Counted from the first letter of the stretch, positions 1-8,470 are shown. The stretch: 24,474 bases of DNA from CAZEJK01 sp964512045 (GCA_964512045.1 CAZEJK010000060.1:1-24474), one strand, 5' to 3'. The notes: generated by a model from the letters alone, not told the origin. A program made the numbers and translations.

Positions 1-558
1 GCCGCGGTCGCGAGCGAGGTCCTCGAGGTCCTGGGCGATATCCTCCGCCTCGGGAGCCAGAGCCGATACGGCCTCCACGAGGAGCACGCGGCGCACGAGG
101 AGGTTGCTCTCACCGACGGTGACGATCGCGACGGCGCCCTCTCGTGCCATGATCGCGAGAGCCTCGAGCTCTGCAACCGGATCACGAGCTGCGCCGCGTC
201 CATCGTCGGCGAGGTAGATGACCTCGGCTTCGGAAGCCACTCCGCGCGAGGCCACCAGGCCGTTTGTGGGGTACTCCCATGTACTCCACGGGACGCGCTC
301 GCAGCTTGGCAACGGCGGCGGCTGTGCTTCGCTCTCGGTCTGCGCCCACAATCGTGCGAGTGTCTGCCGTAGGGGCTCGTTGAGCGGCCCACCGATTCTC
401 AGCTCCTGGTCGAAGCTTGGGCACTGCTTGCGGAGCGTCCGCAACGCTTTCGCGGGGCTCTCGGCGGACTCTGCCGCCTGCAGCACTGACTCTGCTGTCC
501 ACTGATTGGTCTTCGCCAGGCTGTCCTTCGTGCCTCGGAGGCGATCGAAGATACCCAT
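1..558 (-). CDS. Unknown protein, 3'-truncated by window edge
   Basis: An open frame of 186 codons runs from an ATG at 558 to the window edge with no stop, so the C-terminus is missing. A GAGG ribosome-binding sequence lies about 6 bases before the ATG, supporting this start. The protein begins MGIFDRLRG, has a helical Ala/Glu-rich N-terminal third, a short proline-rich stretch (PPPLP, about residue 82), then an alternating hydrophobic segment and an acidic helix near the visible end. There is no signal peptide or membrane segment. I recognise no family. It is divergent from the Ser/Thr kinase, with 209 bases between them. The reading frame and start are well supported; the function is unknown. 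Confidence 0.7.
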   Translation of the reverse strand, partial: MGIFDRLRGTKDSLAKTNQWTAESVLQAAESAESPAKALRTLRKQCPSFDQELRIGGPLNEPLRQTLARLWAQTESEAQPPPLPSCERVPWSTWEYPTNGLVASRGVASEAEVIYLADDGRGAARDPVAELEALAIMAREGAVAIVTVGESNLLVRRVLLVEAVSALAPEAEDIAQDLEDLARDRG

Positions 559-767
559 CGCAACCTCGCTTTCAGTTGTGACCGGTGCCTTGGGGTGGTC
601 TGGGATGCAATGTAGCACGTTGGCGTGCGGCTCCGTATCGTGCTCAACGGTACCGCCGGAGAACGCGGGCCGGGTTCCGGCCTGAGAAGCCGTAGCGCCT
701 GGGATAGTGCTTCCGTTTGCTGTTGGGACTGCGTATCATTCCGGTGTCGCGAAAGAAGGAGTAGCCG
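559..767. promoter_or_regulatory. Divergent intergenic region with a short inverted repeat
   Basis: This 209-base spacer separates two divergent starts, so it should carry promoters for both. A perfect 6-base inverted repeat (GGCCGG-GTT-CCGGCC, 668-682) could be an operator or a small hairpin; no T-run follows on either strand, so it does not look like a terminator. A TATCAT box at 734-739, about 30 bases before the kinase ATG, is a possible -10 element, but no good -35 is visible. Individual element calls are weak. Confidence 0.3.
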
Positions 768-3392
768 ATGTCTTCGCAACACGACGAGGGGCATCCGACA
801 ATAGGTCTTGGCGGGGACGGTCTCAATGGTGAGGTGGTGGGCCGTGTGGGACCGTACGAGGTCATTCGGAGGTTGGGCTCCGGCGGGATGGGCGCAGTGT
901 TCCTGGCGCATCAGTCCGAGCCCGTCGAACGGCAGGTGGCGGTCAAGCTGATCCGGGGCGACCTCCGCTCGTCGACCACTCAAGCACGGTTCGAGCTCGA
1001 GTACCAGGCACTGGCGCGGATGCGGCATCCGGCCATCGCCCAGGTTTACGATGCCGGTACAACCGACGATGGAGCCGCGTACTTCGTGATGGAGTACGTT
1101 CCCGGAGAGCCGATTACCGAGTACTGTGATCGCGTGCAGCTTCCGGTTCGCCAGCGGCTGGAGCTGTTCCGGCGGGTGTGTGATGCGATCCACCACGCGC
1201 ACCAGAAGGGAATCCTGCACCGGGACCTGAAGCCGCAGAATGTGCTTGTGGACTCCACCGGATCTGCGCCCGTCGTCAAGGTGATCGACTTCGGCCTGGC
1301 CAAGATCTTCGGCCCCGACGCCCGCGAAGCCCTGACCGTCGACGCGGCCTCCGTGCTCGGGACACCCGCTTACATGAGCCCTGAGCAGATCAACCCGAAG
1401 CTGGCCCCCGATGTCGACACGCGATCGGATGTCTATGCGCTCGGCGTCCTGCTATACGAGCTGCTCGTCGGACACCTGCCGGTGGAAGGCTCCGGTGATG
1501 TCGACATGCTGCTCAGAGTGGCCGAAGGCGAGCTGATCGAGCCGAACCGGCGGCTGGCCAGCAGCGGCGAGCTGGAGGAGATCGCCCGGCGTCGCGGTGT
1601 GGAGAAGCGTCAGATTCTGCGTGAGATCTCAGGCGAGCCGAGCTGGATCATGCTCAAAGCTCTGGAGCACGACCGTGAACGGCGCTACCCGGCCGTCCTG
1701 GAGCTGGAGGCGGACATCGAGCGTTTCCTCCAGCGGCGGCCGGTCAAGGCGCGACAGCTGACGTTTCCGTACTGGCTGCGCAAGCTCGTGCAGCGCAACA
1801 AGCGAATGGTCGCAGCGGCGACAGTGGCCGTGCTCGCCTTGACTCTCGGTACCATCGGGACCACGTTCGGGATGCTGCGATCCCTCGAGGCCGAGCGCCG
1901 AGCCGCCTCGGAGGCGGCGACAGCGAGCTTCGTGAAGGAGTTTCTGCAGGAGGTCTTGGCCGCTCCCAATCCCACGGCTGACGGGCGGGAGGTGCGGGTC
2001 GTGGACGTGCTCGAGCGTGCCTCGGAGCGGATCGACGAGGTGGGCGCCGAGCGTCCGGAGATGGAGGCGGAGGTGCGCCTGGTGCTCGCGAGCACGTTCA
2101 TTGGTCTGGGCGAGCTCGAGGCGGCCGAGCCGCACGTGGAGCGCGCCGTGACGCTGTATCGGGACGTCAGTGGGCAGACTCTCGACAACCTCGCCAGAGC
2201 GACCTTCATGAGAGCTCGTCTGCTCCATCTCTTGGGTCGCGGAGCCGAGGCCGAGCGGGCGGCTCGGGAGTCGCTGACGCTGGCTGGTGGGATCGATTCG
2301 GCCAGTGAGCACGCCTTCCGGGCGATGACCGAGCTGGCCATGACCCTGACCGAGTACGGCGAGGTCGAGGAGGGCGAGCAGCTGGCACGGCTCGCGGTGA
2401 CCCGCCTTGACGAGGGGTTCGGGTCGCCCGACGGTCTGACCCGCCGAGCGCGGATGATTCTCGGCATTGCGCTGGTGCGCCAGGGACGGTACTCGGAGGC
2501 CGAGTCGGTGGCCCGGCGGCTGGTTGGCGACTGCGAAGCAGCGGTGGGCGAGCAGCATCCCGCCACCCTGGAGGCGATCAACTTGCTGTCGGGGACCCTC
2601 TACTACCAGGGTGCGTTCGAGGAGCTCGAGCCGGTTATGCGGCAGATGGTGGATCTCAAGCGAGCCATGCTCGGACCTGACCATCCCGCCACCCTCGACG
2701 CCATGCACAACCTGGCGATCGTGCTCAGCGACACTGGTCGCGATGCCCAGGCGCTGCCGCTGATCGAAGCAACGATTGCCGCCCGCCGTCAGGTGCTCGG
2801 TCCAGAGCATCCGAAGACACTGGACTCGAGGACTGTTCGCGCGCAAGCGCTGAACGATCTGGGCCGTTCCCAGGAGGTGCGCAGCGATCTCCAACCGGCG
2901 CTCGCCGAGGCGGAGATGGCGCTCGGTCCGAACCATCGACTGACGCTCATGGTGGTGTCCAGGCTGGCCCGTGCTGCGCGCCTGCTGGAGGACTTCGAAG
3001 AGGCTGAACGTCTGAGCCGACGCTTGTTGGAGGGCCGGCGGGCGACGCTCGGCGACCATCCGGACACGATGTCGGCTCTCGCCGCGCTTGCACAGGACCT
3101 CATCGCCCAGGAACGCGCGACGGAGGCTGAGCCGTTGCTTCGCGAGGCGGTCGCGGGTCGCCAGCGCCATCTCGGGCCGACAAGTCCGGACACGGTCGCG
3201 GTCGTGTCACTCCTTGCCGAGTGCTTGGTGCGGCAGGGCAAGGCTCAGGAGGCGTTGGCAGTCACGGGAACGCTTGTCGATGACGCTGCACGGGAGCTCG
3301 GCGACGAGTCAACGGAGGTCGCCGAGCTGCGGGATGTGTGGCAGCGAGCGCTGGCCTTAGCGCCGAGCGAGCAACCCCTCGACGAACCGTGA
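768..3392 (+). CDS. Membrane-anchored Ser/Thr protein kinase with C-terminal TPR repeats
   Basis: An 874-residue Hanks-type kinase that would phosphorylate Ser/Thr residues of unknown targets. Visible motifs are the glycine loop GSGGMGAV (37-44), the ATP-binding lysine in AVK (K60), the catalytic loop HRDLKPQN (D153), DFG (174-176) and GTPAYMSPEQ (198-207). All key catalytic residues are present, so it should be active. One hydrophobic segment (about 347-368) should place the kinase in the cytoplasm and the long helical tail outside. That tail (about 385-860) is a series of TPR/Kinesin-light-chain-like repeats, with recurring LGPDHPATL-type motifs, and probably binds proteins. AAGGAG at 756-761 supports the ATG at 768. 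Kinase-TPR fusions of this build are common in Myxococcota, Planctomycetota and Acidobacteriota. No substrate is evident from the neighbours. Confidence 0.93.
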   Translation: MSSQHDEGHPTIGLGGDGLNGEVVGRVGPYEVIRRLGSGGMGAVFLAHQSEPVERQVAVKLIRGDLRSSTTQARFELEYQALARMRHPAIAQVYDAGTTDDGAAYFVMEYVPGEPITEYCDRVQLPVRQRLELFRRVCDAIHHAHQKGILHRDLKPQNVLVDSTGSAPVVKVIDFGLAKIFGPDAREALTVDAASVLGTPAYMSPEQINPKLAPDVDTRSDVYALGVLLYELLVGHLPVEGSGDVDMLLRVAEGELIEPNRRLASSGELEEIARRRGVEKRQILREISGEPSWIMLKALEHDRERRYPAVLELEADIERFLQRRPVKARQLTFPYWLRKLVQRNKRMVAAATVAVLALTLGTIGTTFGMLRSLEAERRAASEAATASFVKEFLQEVLAAPNPTADGREVRVVDVLERASERIDEVGAERPEMEAEVRLVLASTFIGLGELEAAEPHVERAVTLYRDVSGQTLDNLARATFMRARLLHLLGRGAEAERAARESLTLAGGIDSASEHAFRAMTELAMTLTEYGEVEEGEQLARLAVTRLDEGFGSPDGLTRRARMILGIALVRQGRYSEAESVARRLVGDCEAAVGEQHPATLEAINLLSGTLYYQGAFEELEPVMRQMVDLKRAMLGPDHPATLDAMHNLAIVLSDTGRDAQALPLIEATIAARRQVLGPEHPKTLDSRTVRAQALNDLGRSQEVRSDLQPALAEAEMALGPNHRLTLMVVSRLARAARLLEDFEEAERLSRRLLEGRRATLGDHPDTMSALAALAQDLIAQERATEAEPLLREAVAGRQRHLGPTSPDTVAVVSLLAECLVRQGKAQEALAVTGTLVDDAARELGDESTEVAELRDVWQRALALAPSEQPLDEP

Positions 3393-4643
3393 CTTGAGCT
3401 GGCGGTTGGCGAGCAGCTGCTTGGCTGGAGGCAGCGCGAGCAGTGCCGAGAAGAACGCTGCCAGTGTCCGATGTGACAGCCGGGTCGGGTCGTTGAACAC
3501 GAGGTTCGCCAGCTTGCCGCGCTCGATCGCCTGGAGCATCAGGCGGTGCATGACGCTGCTCGGTGCGATCGTGCGCTGGCCGACCGGCTCGAGCCGGATG
3601 CCGTCGTACGTGCACGCCGTGTGACAGACGCCGCAGCCGAGGCAGACCTCGGTGTCGATCTCGGCTCGCGCCTTGCGCTTCGGGACCTTGTCGGTGGGCT
3701 CGGCCGGCACGAGCTGGATCGCATCGATCGGACAGGCGGTGACGCACTTGCCGCAGCCTGTACACTCCACTGTCTGCGACGCGGCGACGTAGTTCGACGT
3801 GACCACCTTGGCGGCGTTCGGGAACGTCCGGAACGCCTCCATCATCTCGCAGCAGCACTTGCAGCAATTGCAGATGTACAGCGGGCGGTCGCGTACGTTG
3901 TCGGCCATCTGTACGCAGCCGTGCTCGCGAGCATAGGCCAGGATGTCGTGCGCACGGGAGCGGTCGATCGGCTTCGCCAGGCCGTTGCGGACCAGGTAGT
4001 CGGCGCCCATGCCGAGGCTCAGACAGTGCTCGATCGGGTAGTCGCAGCGCTCGCCCTTGTGCAGCTTGACGTGGCGGCAGTGGCAGACCCCCTCGGCGAA
4101 CGAGCTCGCCTCGTCGATGACGTGCGACGCCTTCTCCCAGTCGAGGACCTCGGAGTACGTGTCGGCGTCGAGCACCTGCTCGTTGACCAGTGGCCTCGCA
4201 ATGAACGTGTCACCGCCGACGAGCTGACTGAGGAACGCTTTCTGCGGGTCGTCGCGCAGGTACTCCCAGATCAGACCGGCCAGCTTGGAGTGGTCCACCT
4301 CTTGATCGACGCGCATCATGCTGTACTCGATGAACCCGACGATGGTTGGGTTCAGGAAGTACGAGGTCGGTTTGCCGTCTCGTGGCAGGTCGGCGACCAG
4401 ACCCTTGTGGCAGAGTCTGTCGAGCACCGTCTGGACGGTGCCAAGGTCCTCGCCAGCGAGCCTGGCGACCTCGCGCGCTGTGGTCAGGCGCAGCGGCATG
4501 ACCGCTGCAACCCGCGACTCCTCCGGTGTGAACAGATGCTCGAGCATCTCGAACAGCGCGCGATGGGCGGGCGCTCCCACCGGCATCCGGTCGAGGCGCC
4601 GCTGTAGGTTCAGGTACTCGGTCTTCGCCGCGATGTGGCCCAT
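3357..4643 (-). CDS. Winged-helix/multi-cysteine 4Fe-4S ferredoxin-type protein
   Basis: A 428-residue soluble protein. Residues about 25-105 look like a helical, winged-helix-type segment (TTAREVARLAGEDLGTV, then LCHKGLVADLPRDGKP) of the sort that binds DNA. The middle has cysteines outside any simple ferredoxin pattern: C187/C189, C200, C207, C243 and a dense group CNCCKCCC (258-265). Residues 294-344 hold two 4Fe-4S ferredoxin motifs, CTGCGKCVTACP and CLGCGVCHTAC; the second lacks the usual final proline. It could bind three or more clusters and act in electron transfer, redox sensing or both. GGAGG about 6 bases upstream supports the ATG at 4643. The last 36 bases overlap the convergent kinase gene. 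The ferredoxin domain is clear; the physiological role is unknown. Confidence 0.88.
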   Translation of the reverse strand: MGHIAAKTEYLNLQRRLDRMPVGAPAHRALFEMLEHLFTPEESRVAAVMPLRLTTAREVARLAGEDLGTVQTVLDRLCHKGLVADLPRDGKPTSYFLNPTIVGFIEYSMMRVDQEVDHSKLAGLIWEYLRDDPQKAFLSQLVGGDTFIARPLVNEQVLDADTYSEVLDWEKASHVIDEASSFAEGVCHCRHVKLHKGERCDYPIEHCLSLGMGADYLVRNGLAKPIDRSRAHDILAYAREHGCVQMADNVRDRPLYICNCCKCCCEMMEAFRTFPNAAKVVTSNYVAASQTVECTGCGKCVTACPIDAIQLVPAEPTDKVPKRKARAEIDTEVCLGCGVCHTACTYDGIRLEPVGQRTIAPSSVMHRLMLQAIERGKLANLVFNDPTRLSHRTLAAFFSALLALPPAKQLLANRQLKSRFVEGLLARR

Positions 4644-4661
4644 GGAAGCCTCCGTGGCTCC

Positions 4662-4693
4662 ATCGTACCCGGAGCTCGTGGGGAGAGTGTCAA
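4662..4693 (-). promoter_or_regulatory. Candidate promoter of the ferredoxin-type gene with a 20-base spacer
   Basis: On the minus strand a perfect TTGACA (4693-4688) is followed after 20 bases by TACGAT (4667-4662). The expected start site falls about a dozen bases before the ATG, just ahead of the GGAGG ribosome-binding site. The spacer contains an imperfect dyad, CCC-N2-GAGCTC-N2-GGG. A spacer of 19-20 bases with a dyad is typical of MerR-family promoters, but no MerR gene is in the window. The -35 match is good; the pairing is inferred. Confidence 0.35.
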
Positions 4694-4741
4694 AGCCGCC
4701 GCCAGTCTACAGTACTTTCGACGGCCTGCTGTTGGCCCGCG

Positions 4742-7700
4742 ATGAACCCGCTGGCCGGTCCTGGACACTCGGCTATGATGAACGGGCTGAGTGTTGATCA
4801 CCAGGAGATGCTGGTGTCGGAGAGCCACGTGCACGACGGAGACCACGAAGGCCGTGAAGGCGAGGGCGCAGCGGGTTCGCTGAGGGAGCTGTCCGGGTTT
4901 GATCTGCGACAGCTGGCAGAGACGTTTCCTGGAGTGGTGTTCCTGTGTGATTGCGACGAAGCCTGGACACTGCTGTTCGTCAACCACCAGATCGAAGAGC
5001 TCTCGGGGTTTGCACCAGAGGAGCTTCGCAGCGGGCGTCTGCGCTTTGCCGACCTGTGCCACCCGATGGACCGTGAGCGGGTCGAGAGCACGATCCGAGA
5101 GGCCGTCGCGAGTCGGCGTTTCTACACCGTGCAGTACCGCTTGCGCCGTAAAGACGGTTCGGTTCGGTGGGTCGAGGAGCGTGGCAGCACGGTCGACGCT
5201 GGCGGTGAGAACGTCGTGCTGCAGGGTTGCGTCAGCGACATTACTGACCGGAAGAATGCAGAGCGCAAAGCGGCTGCGAACGAGGAGCTCGCGACGCTCG
5301 CACTCGAAGGTGCGGGTCTTGCGACCTGGCACTGGGACGTGAGGAACGGCACGGCGCGCGTCAGCGATCACTGGGCTGCAATTCTGGGCTACGGCACGGG
5401 GGAGGTCAGAACAGAGTTGTCAGCCTGGCTCCAGCAGATCCACCCGGAGGACCGCCAGGACGTCCAGCGGGCTCTGGCGCAGCACCTGGCAGGCGAGCAA
5501 GATGCCTTCGAGATCGAGTACAGGATCCGCCGGAAGGACGCGACCTGGGCGTGGGTGCAATCGAAGGGCAGGGTGCTCGAGTGGGATGGGAGCGGCCAGC
5601 CGATCCGGGCCGCCGGAACGCACCTGGACATCTCCGAGCGAATGGAGACCGAGGTCAAGCACCGGTACGTTCTGGAGACGGCCATCGACGGCTTCTGGGT
5701 TGTTGGTGTTGACGGGTGGGTGCAAGAGGCCAATGCAGCGGCGGCAGCGATGCTCGGGTACCGACAGCAGGAGCTCGTTGGTCTCCATGTGAGCGATATC
5801 GACGTTCACGAGGACCCCGAGGATGTACGGAGGCACTTCGAGGCGATCCGGCGGGGTGCAGCGACGCGGTTCGAGGCCTGCCACCGACGCAAGGACGGGA
5901 GCATCGTTGACGTGGAGGTCAGCGTGAGCTACCTGCCGTATGGAGGTGGACAGATCATCGCGTTCGTCCGCGACGTTGGCGATCGCAAGAAGGCGGAAGT
6001 AGCGCTGGCGGAAAGTGAACGGCGGTTCCGGGAGCTGTACGAGAACGCGCCGATCGGGATCTTCACGACGAGCGCGGACGGACGTGCGCTCGCGGTGAAC
6101 CGTGTGATGGCTGAGATCCTCGGTTGCGGTACCACGGAGGAGGCGATCCGTCACTATCAGGATCTCGCCAGGCAGCTGTATGTCGATGCGGATCAGCGAC
6201 AAAGGTTCATTCAGCTGATGCGGGAGCACGGTTGGGTGGAGGGCTTCGAGTACGAGGCGAGAACCGCAGACGGGCGGCGCATCTGGCTCGATATGTGTGC
6301 GCGGGTCGCCGGTGTCGACGACGGCGGCGGGTTTGTGATCGAGGGCTTCACCCAGGACATCACTGCCCGAAAGGAGGTCGAGCAGGCGCTGCACGAAAGC
6401 GAGAGGCGGTACCGGTTGCTGGCCGAGAACTTTCCGAACGGCGCCATCTTCCTGTTCGACCGTGACCTGCGGTACACCTTCTGTGCTGGCACCGAGCTCG
6501 ATCGTGTCGGTCTGCGAACGGAAGACATCGTTGGTTGTCAGATGCGCGATGTGTGGCCGGCAGAGATTGCGGATCGTTTCGAGAGCCTGTCGCAGCAGGT
6601 GCTTGCCGGGGAGTCGGGCTGCGCCGAGCTGGCGTACGCAAACAAGCTGTACGGTGCGTACGCCATCCCGATCCGGAACGACGCGGGGTCGATCTCGGAA
6701 GGGCTTGTCGTGGCGATCAACATCTCAGAGCAACGCGAGCTCGAGGAGCAGCTGCGCCAGGCCCAGAAGATGGAGGCGATCGGCGTGCTGGCCGGCGGTA
6801 TCGCACACGACTTCAATAACATCCTTTTCGCGATCCTGGGCTACGCCGATCTGGCCCAGAGCTTCGTGGACGAGGCCCATCCTGTCAGGAGCATGCTCGA
6901 CGAAATCGTGTCCAGCAGCTTGAGAGCCAGCGAGCTTGTCAAGCAGATCCTGACCTACGCGCGACGGACCGAACGCCGCCGAAAGAACATCGACATCGTG
7001 CCTGTGGTCAAGGAGGTCGAGAAGCTGATCCGCTCGACGCTACCAGCCAACATCGAGATCGAGCTCGACATGCGGACTCCGCGGGCAGTGGTCAATGCGG
7101 ACCCCACCGAGGTGCATCAGCTCCTCATGAACCTGTGCGCCAACGCTGGCCATGCGTTGGCCGAGACTGGCGGACGCTTGACGGTTCGTCTCGAGTCAGA
7201 CCACCGACCGCGATCTCCGTCAGGCTCTCTCGATGGTGTGGGCTCGTCGACACACCACTGTCTCGAGGTCGAGGACACCGGGCCGGGGATCCCTGCGGAG
7301 ATCCATGATCGGATCTTCGATCCGTTCTTCACCACCAAGGATGCTGGCGAGGGAACCGGGATGGGTCTCGCAGTCGTGCACAGCGTGGTGGAGGAGCTTG
7401 GAGGCACGATCGATGTGAGCTCGACTCCCGGAGAGGGCAGCTGTTTCCGCGTGCTGCTTCCTGCGGTGCTCGGTGAGCCGAATGCGGTGTCAAAGCCGGC
7501 CTCAGAGCTGCCGAAGGGAAGCGAACGACTTCTCGTTGTCGACGATGAGCCGATGATCGTCGATGTGACTCGACAGATGCTCGCTCTGCTTGGATACCGC
7601 GTCACGGCGTTCACCAACAGCCCAGAGGCGTTGGAGCATTTTCGAGAGCACTCAGCGGAGTACGATGCCGCAGTTCTCGACCAGGCGATGCCGAAGATGA

Positions 7701-7897
7701 GGGGGAGTGAGCTGGCGCGAGTGATGCTCGAGCTGCGGCCAGACTTCCCGATCATGATCGTCACTGGCTACTCGGAGTCGTTCTCGGAGCGTGATGCGAA
7801 AAGGCTCGGAGTCCGGCGATACCTGGAGAAGCCGGTGCGCAAGGAAGCCCTGGCGAAGGGAGTCCGCGAGGTGCTCGACGCCAGCAGCACGCGCTGA
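4742..7897 (+). CDS. Hybrid sensor histidine kinase, five PAS domains plus receiver
   Basis: A 1051-residue protein with no membrane segment. It carries five PAS/PAC units at roughly 52-175, 185-300, 305-417, 427-545 and 553-665. The histidine kinase core has an H-box AGGIAHDFNN (H689), N-box LLMNLCANAGHAL, DTGPGIP, DPFFTTK and GTGMGL. A C-terminal receiver (about 928-1048) has the acidic pair VDDEP (934-935), phospho-acceptor D980 in AAVLDQAMP and lysine K1030 in YLEKP. It should autophosphorylate on H689 and pass phosphate to D980, but no DNA-binding partner or HPt domain is encoded nearby. The start is uncertain: no ribosome-binding site precedes 4742, and AGGAG at 4803-4807 is well placed for a GTG at 4814, which would remove only unstructured residues. 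It lies upstream of the metal-efflux genes, but a functional link is unproven. Confidence 0.93.
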   Translation: MNPLAGPGHSAMMNGLSVDHQEMLVSESHVHDGDHEGREGEGAAGSLRELSGFDLRQLAETFPGVVFLCDCDEAWTLLFVNHQIEELSGFAPEELRSGRLRFADLCHPMDRERVESTIREAVASRRFYTVQYRLRRKDGSVRWVEERGSTVDAGGENVVLQGCVSDITDRKNAERKAAANEELATLALEGAGLATWHWDVRNGTARVSDHWAAILGYGTGEVRTELSAWLQQIHPEDRQDVQRALAQHLAGEQDAFEIEYRIRRKDATWAWVQSKGRVLEWDGSGQPIRAAGTHLDISERMETEVKHRYVLETAIDGFWVVGVDGWVQEANAAAAAMLGYRQQELVGLHVSDIDVHEDPEDVRRHFEAIRRGAATRFEACHRRKDGSIVDVEVSVSYLPYGGGQIIAFVRDVGDRKKAEVALAESERRFRELYENAPIGIFTTSADGRALAVNRVMAEILGCGTTEEAIRHYQDLARQLYVDADQRQRFIQLMREHGWVEGFEYEARTADGRRIWLDMCARVAGVDDGGGFVIEGFTQDITARKEVEQALHESERRYRLLAENFPNGAIFLFDRDLRYTFCAGTELDRVGLRTEDIVGCQMRDVWPAEIADRFESLSQQVLAGESGCAELAYANKLYGAYAIPIRNDAGSISEGLVVAINISEQRELEEQLRQAQKMEAIGVLAGGIAHDFNNILFAILGYADLAQSFVDEAHPVRSMLDEIVSSSLRASELVKQILTYARRTERRRKNIDIVPVVKEVEKLIRSTLPANIEIELDMRTPRAVVNADPTEVHQLLMNLCANAGHALAETGGRLTVRLESDHRPRSPSGSLDGVGSSTHHCLEVEDTGPGIPAEIHDRIFDPFFTTKDAGEGTGMGLAVVHSVVEELGGTIDVSSTPGEGSCFRVLLPAVLGEPNAVSKPASELPKGSERLLVVDDEPMIVDVTRQMLALLGYRVTAFTNSPEALEHFREHSAEYDAAVLDQAMPKMRGSELARVMLELRPDFPIMIVTGYSESFSERDAKRLGVRRYLEKPVRKEALAKGVREVLDASSTR

Positions 7898-7931
7898 AGC
7901 GGTCGCGTGCGAGCGCTACCGGTGCTCTGTG

Positions 7932-7981
7932 CTGTGGCTCTGCGGCGCGTTCCGCTCCTGGAACCGGTCTGGGAGCCACAG
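7932..7981 (+). promoter_or_regulatory. Nested stem-loop ahead of the metal-efflux genes
   Basis: CTGTGGCTC (7932-7940) is perfectly complementary to GAGCCACAG (7973-7981), a 9-base stem. It encloses a second hairpin, GTTCC-GCTCCT-GGAAC (7949-7964). No T-run follows, so it is not a canonical intrinsic terminator. It lies between the histidine kinase stop and the Cys/His protein start, just upstream of a possible extended -10. It could be a terminator without a U-tract, an operator or an RNA control element. Confidence 0.35.
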
Positions 7982-8001
7982 GTCGGAAGCTCAGGCAGGT
8001 A

Positions 8002-8010
8002 TGCTACAGT
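8002..8010 (+). promoter_or_regulatory. Candidate extended -10 element for the metal-efflux locus
   Basis: TG-C-TACAGT matches the extended -10 pattern TGnTAnnnT and lies 16 bases before the ATG at 8027. No convincing -35 is seen, as is allowed for extended -10 promoters. The same heptamer ATGCTAC begins the candidate element at 14299-14308 upstream of the B-box-like gene. It is weak evidence on its own. Confidence 0.25.
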
Positions 8011-8026
8011 TCGATCGGTCGTGAGG

Positions 8027-8470
8027 ATGAGTCGACGTCGCTTCTACCACCCCGGTGCCAGAGTGTTCAGCGTCATGATGCTGGTTGGCTGTGTCGTCAT
8101 GGCGCCGAGCCTTTCCGTGGCGAGCGGGTTCATGCTGTGCGTGGGCGCCGAGGGCCACGCGCATTTGGAGCAGCTTACGGATGCCTGCTGCAGCAATGGC
8201 GGCAGCGTTGCTGCCTTCGGGGCCAAGGCGCCTGTCGGTGCTGGCCACGAGGAGTGCGGAGAGTGCACCGATCTGGTGCGCGATGCCGACGCCGATCGGC
8301 TGCGGGAGACCGTGGAGCCCGATGGTCCTCCGGGCGACGATGTGGCGCCGGGCGACCCGGGTCGCGCTGTGACCTCCGTGACGAGCACATCGAGCCTGGC
8401 GGCTCGAGCATCGTTGAGAGCCAACGCCCACCCGGGTCCTGAGGTCACGACGGTCGTTCAGCGGCTCTGA
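8027..8470 (+). CDS. Small exported Cys/His protein, putative metal-binding companion of the efflux pump
   Basis: 147 residues. The N-terminus (MSRRRF, then a hydrophobic stretch at about 13-32 ending SVASG) is a signal peptide, so the mature protein is probably periplasmic. The mature part opens with FMLCVGAEGHAHLE, followed by CC (54-55) and HEECGEC (74-80). That gives C38, H44, H46, C54, C55, H74, C77 and C80 as a likely metal or redox site. The rest is low-complexity and Ala/Ser-rich. It sits 81 bases upstream of czcC, so a role in metal sensing or delivery to the pump is plausible but inferred. A GTG at 7907 would extend the frame across the stem-loop; the ATG at 8027, preceded by a closely spaced GAGG, fits the signal peptide far better. 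I recognise no named family. Confidence 0.7.
   Translation: MSRRRFYHPGARVFSVMMLVGCVVMAPSLSVASGFMLCVGAEGHAHLEQLTDACCSNGGSVAAFGAKAPVGAGHEECGECTDLVRDADADRLRETVEPDGPPGDDVAPGDPGRAVTSVTSTSSLAARASLRANAHPGPEVTTVVQRL

Noticed and set aside
1629..3170. Long open frame antisense to the kinase (513 codons)
   Set aside because: It lies wholly within a strongly supported kinase gene, has no ribosome-binding site and gives a His/Arg/Gln-rich low-sense protein typical of GC-rich antisense frames.
3546..4607. 353-codon plus-strand frame opposite the ferredoxin-type gene
   Set aside because: It is the complement of a clear cysteine-motif gene, with no family resemblance or start signal.
7907..8026. GTG at 7907 as start of the Cys/His protein
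   Set aside because: It would put 40 residues before the signal peptide and read through the stem-loop; ATG 8027 gives a proper signal sequence.
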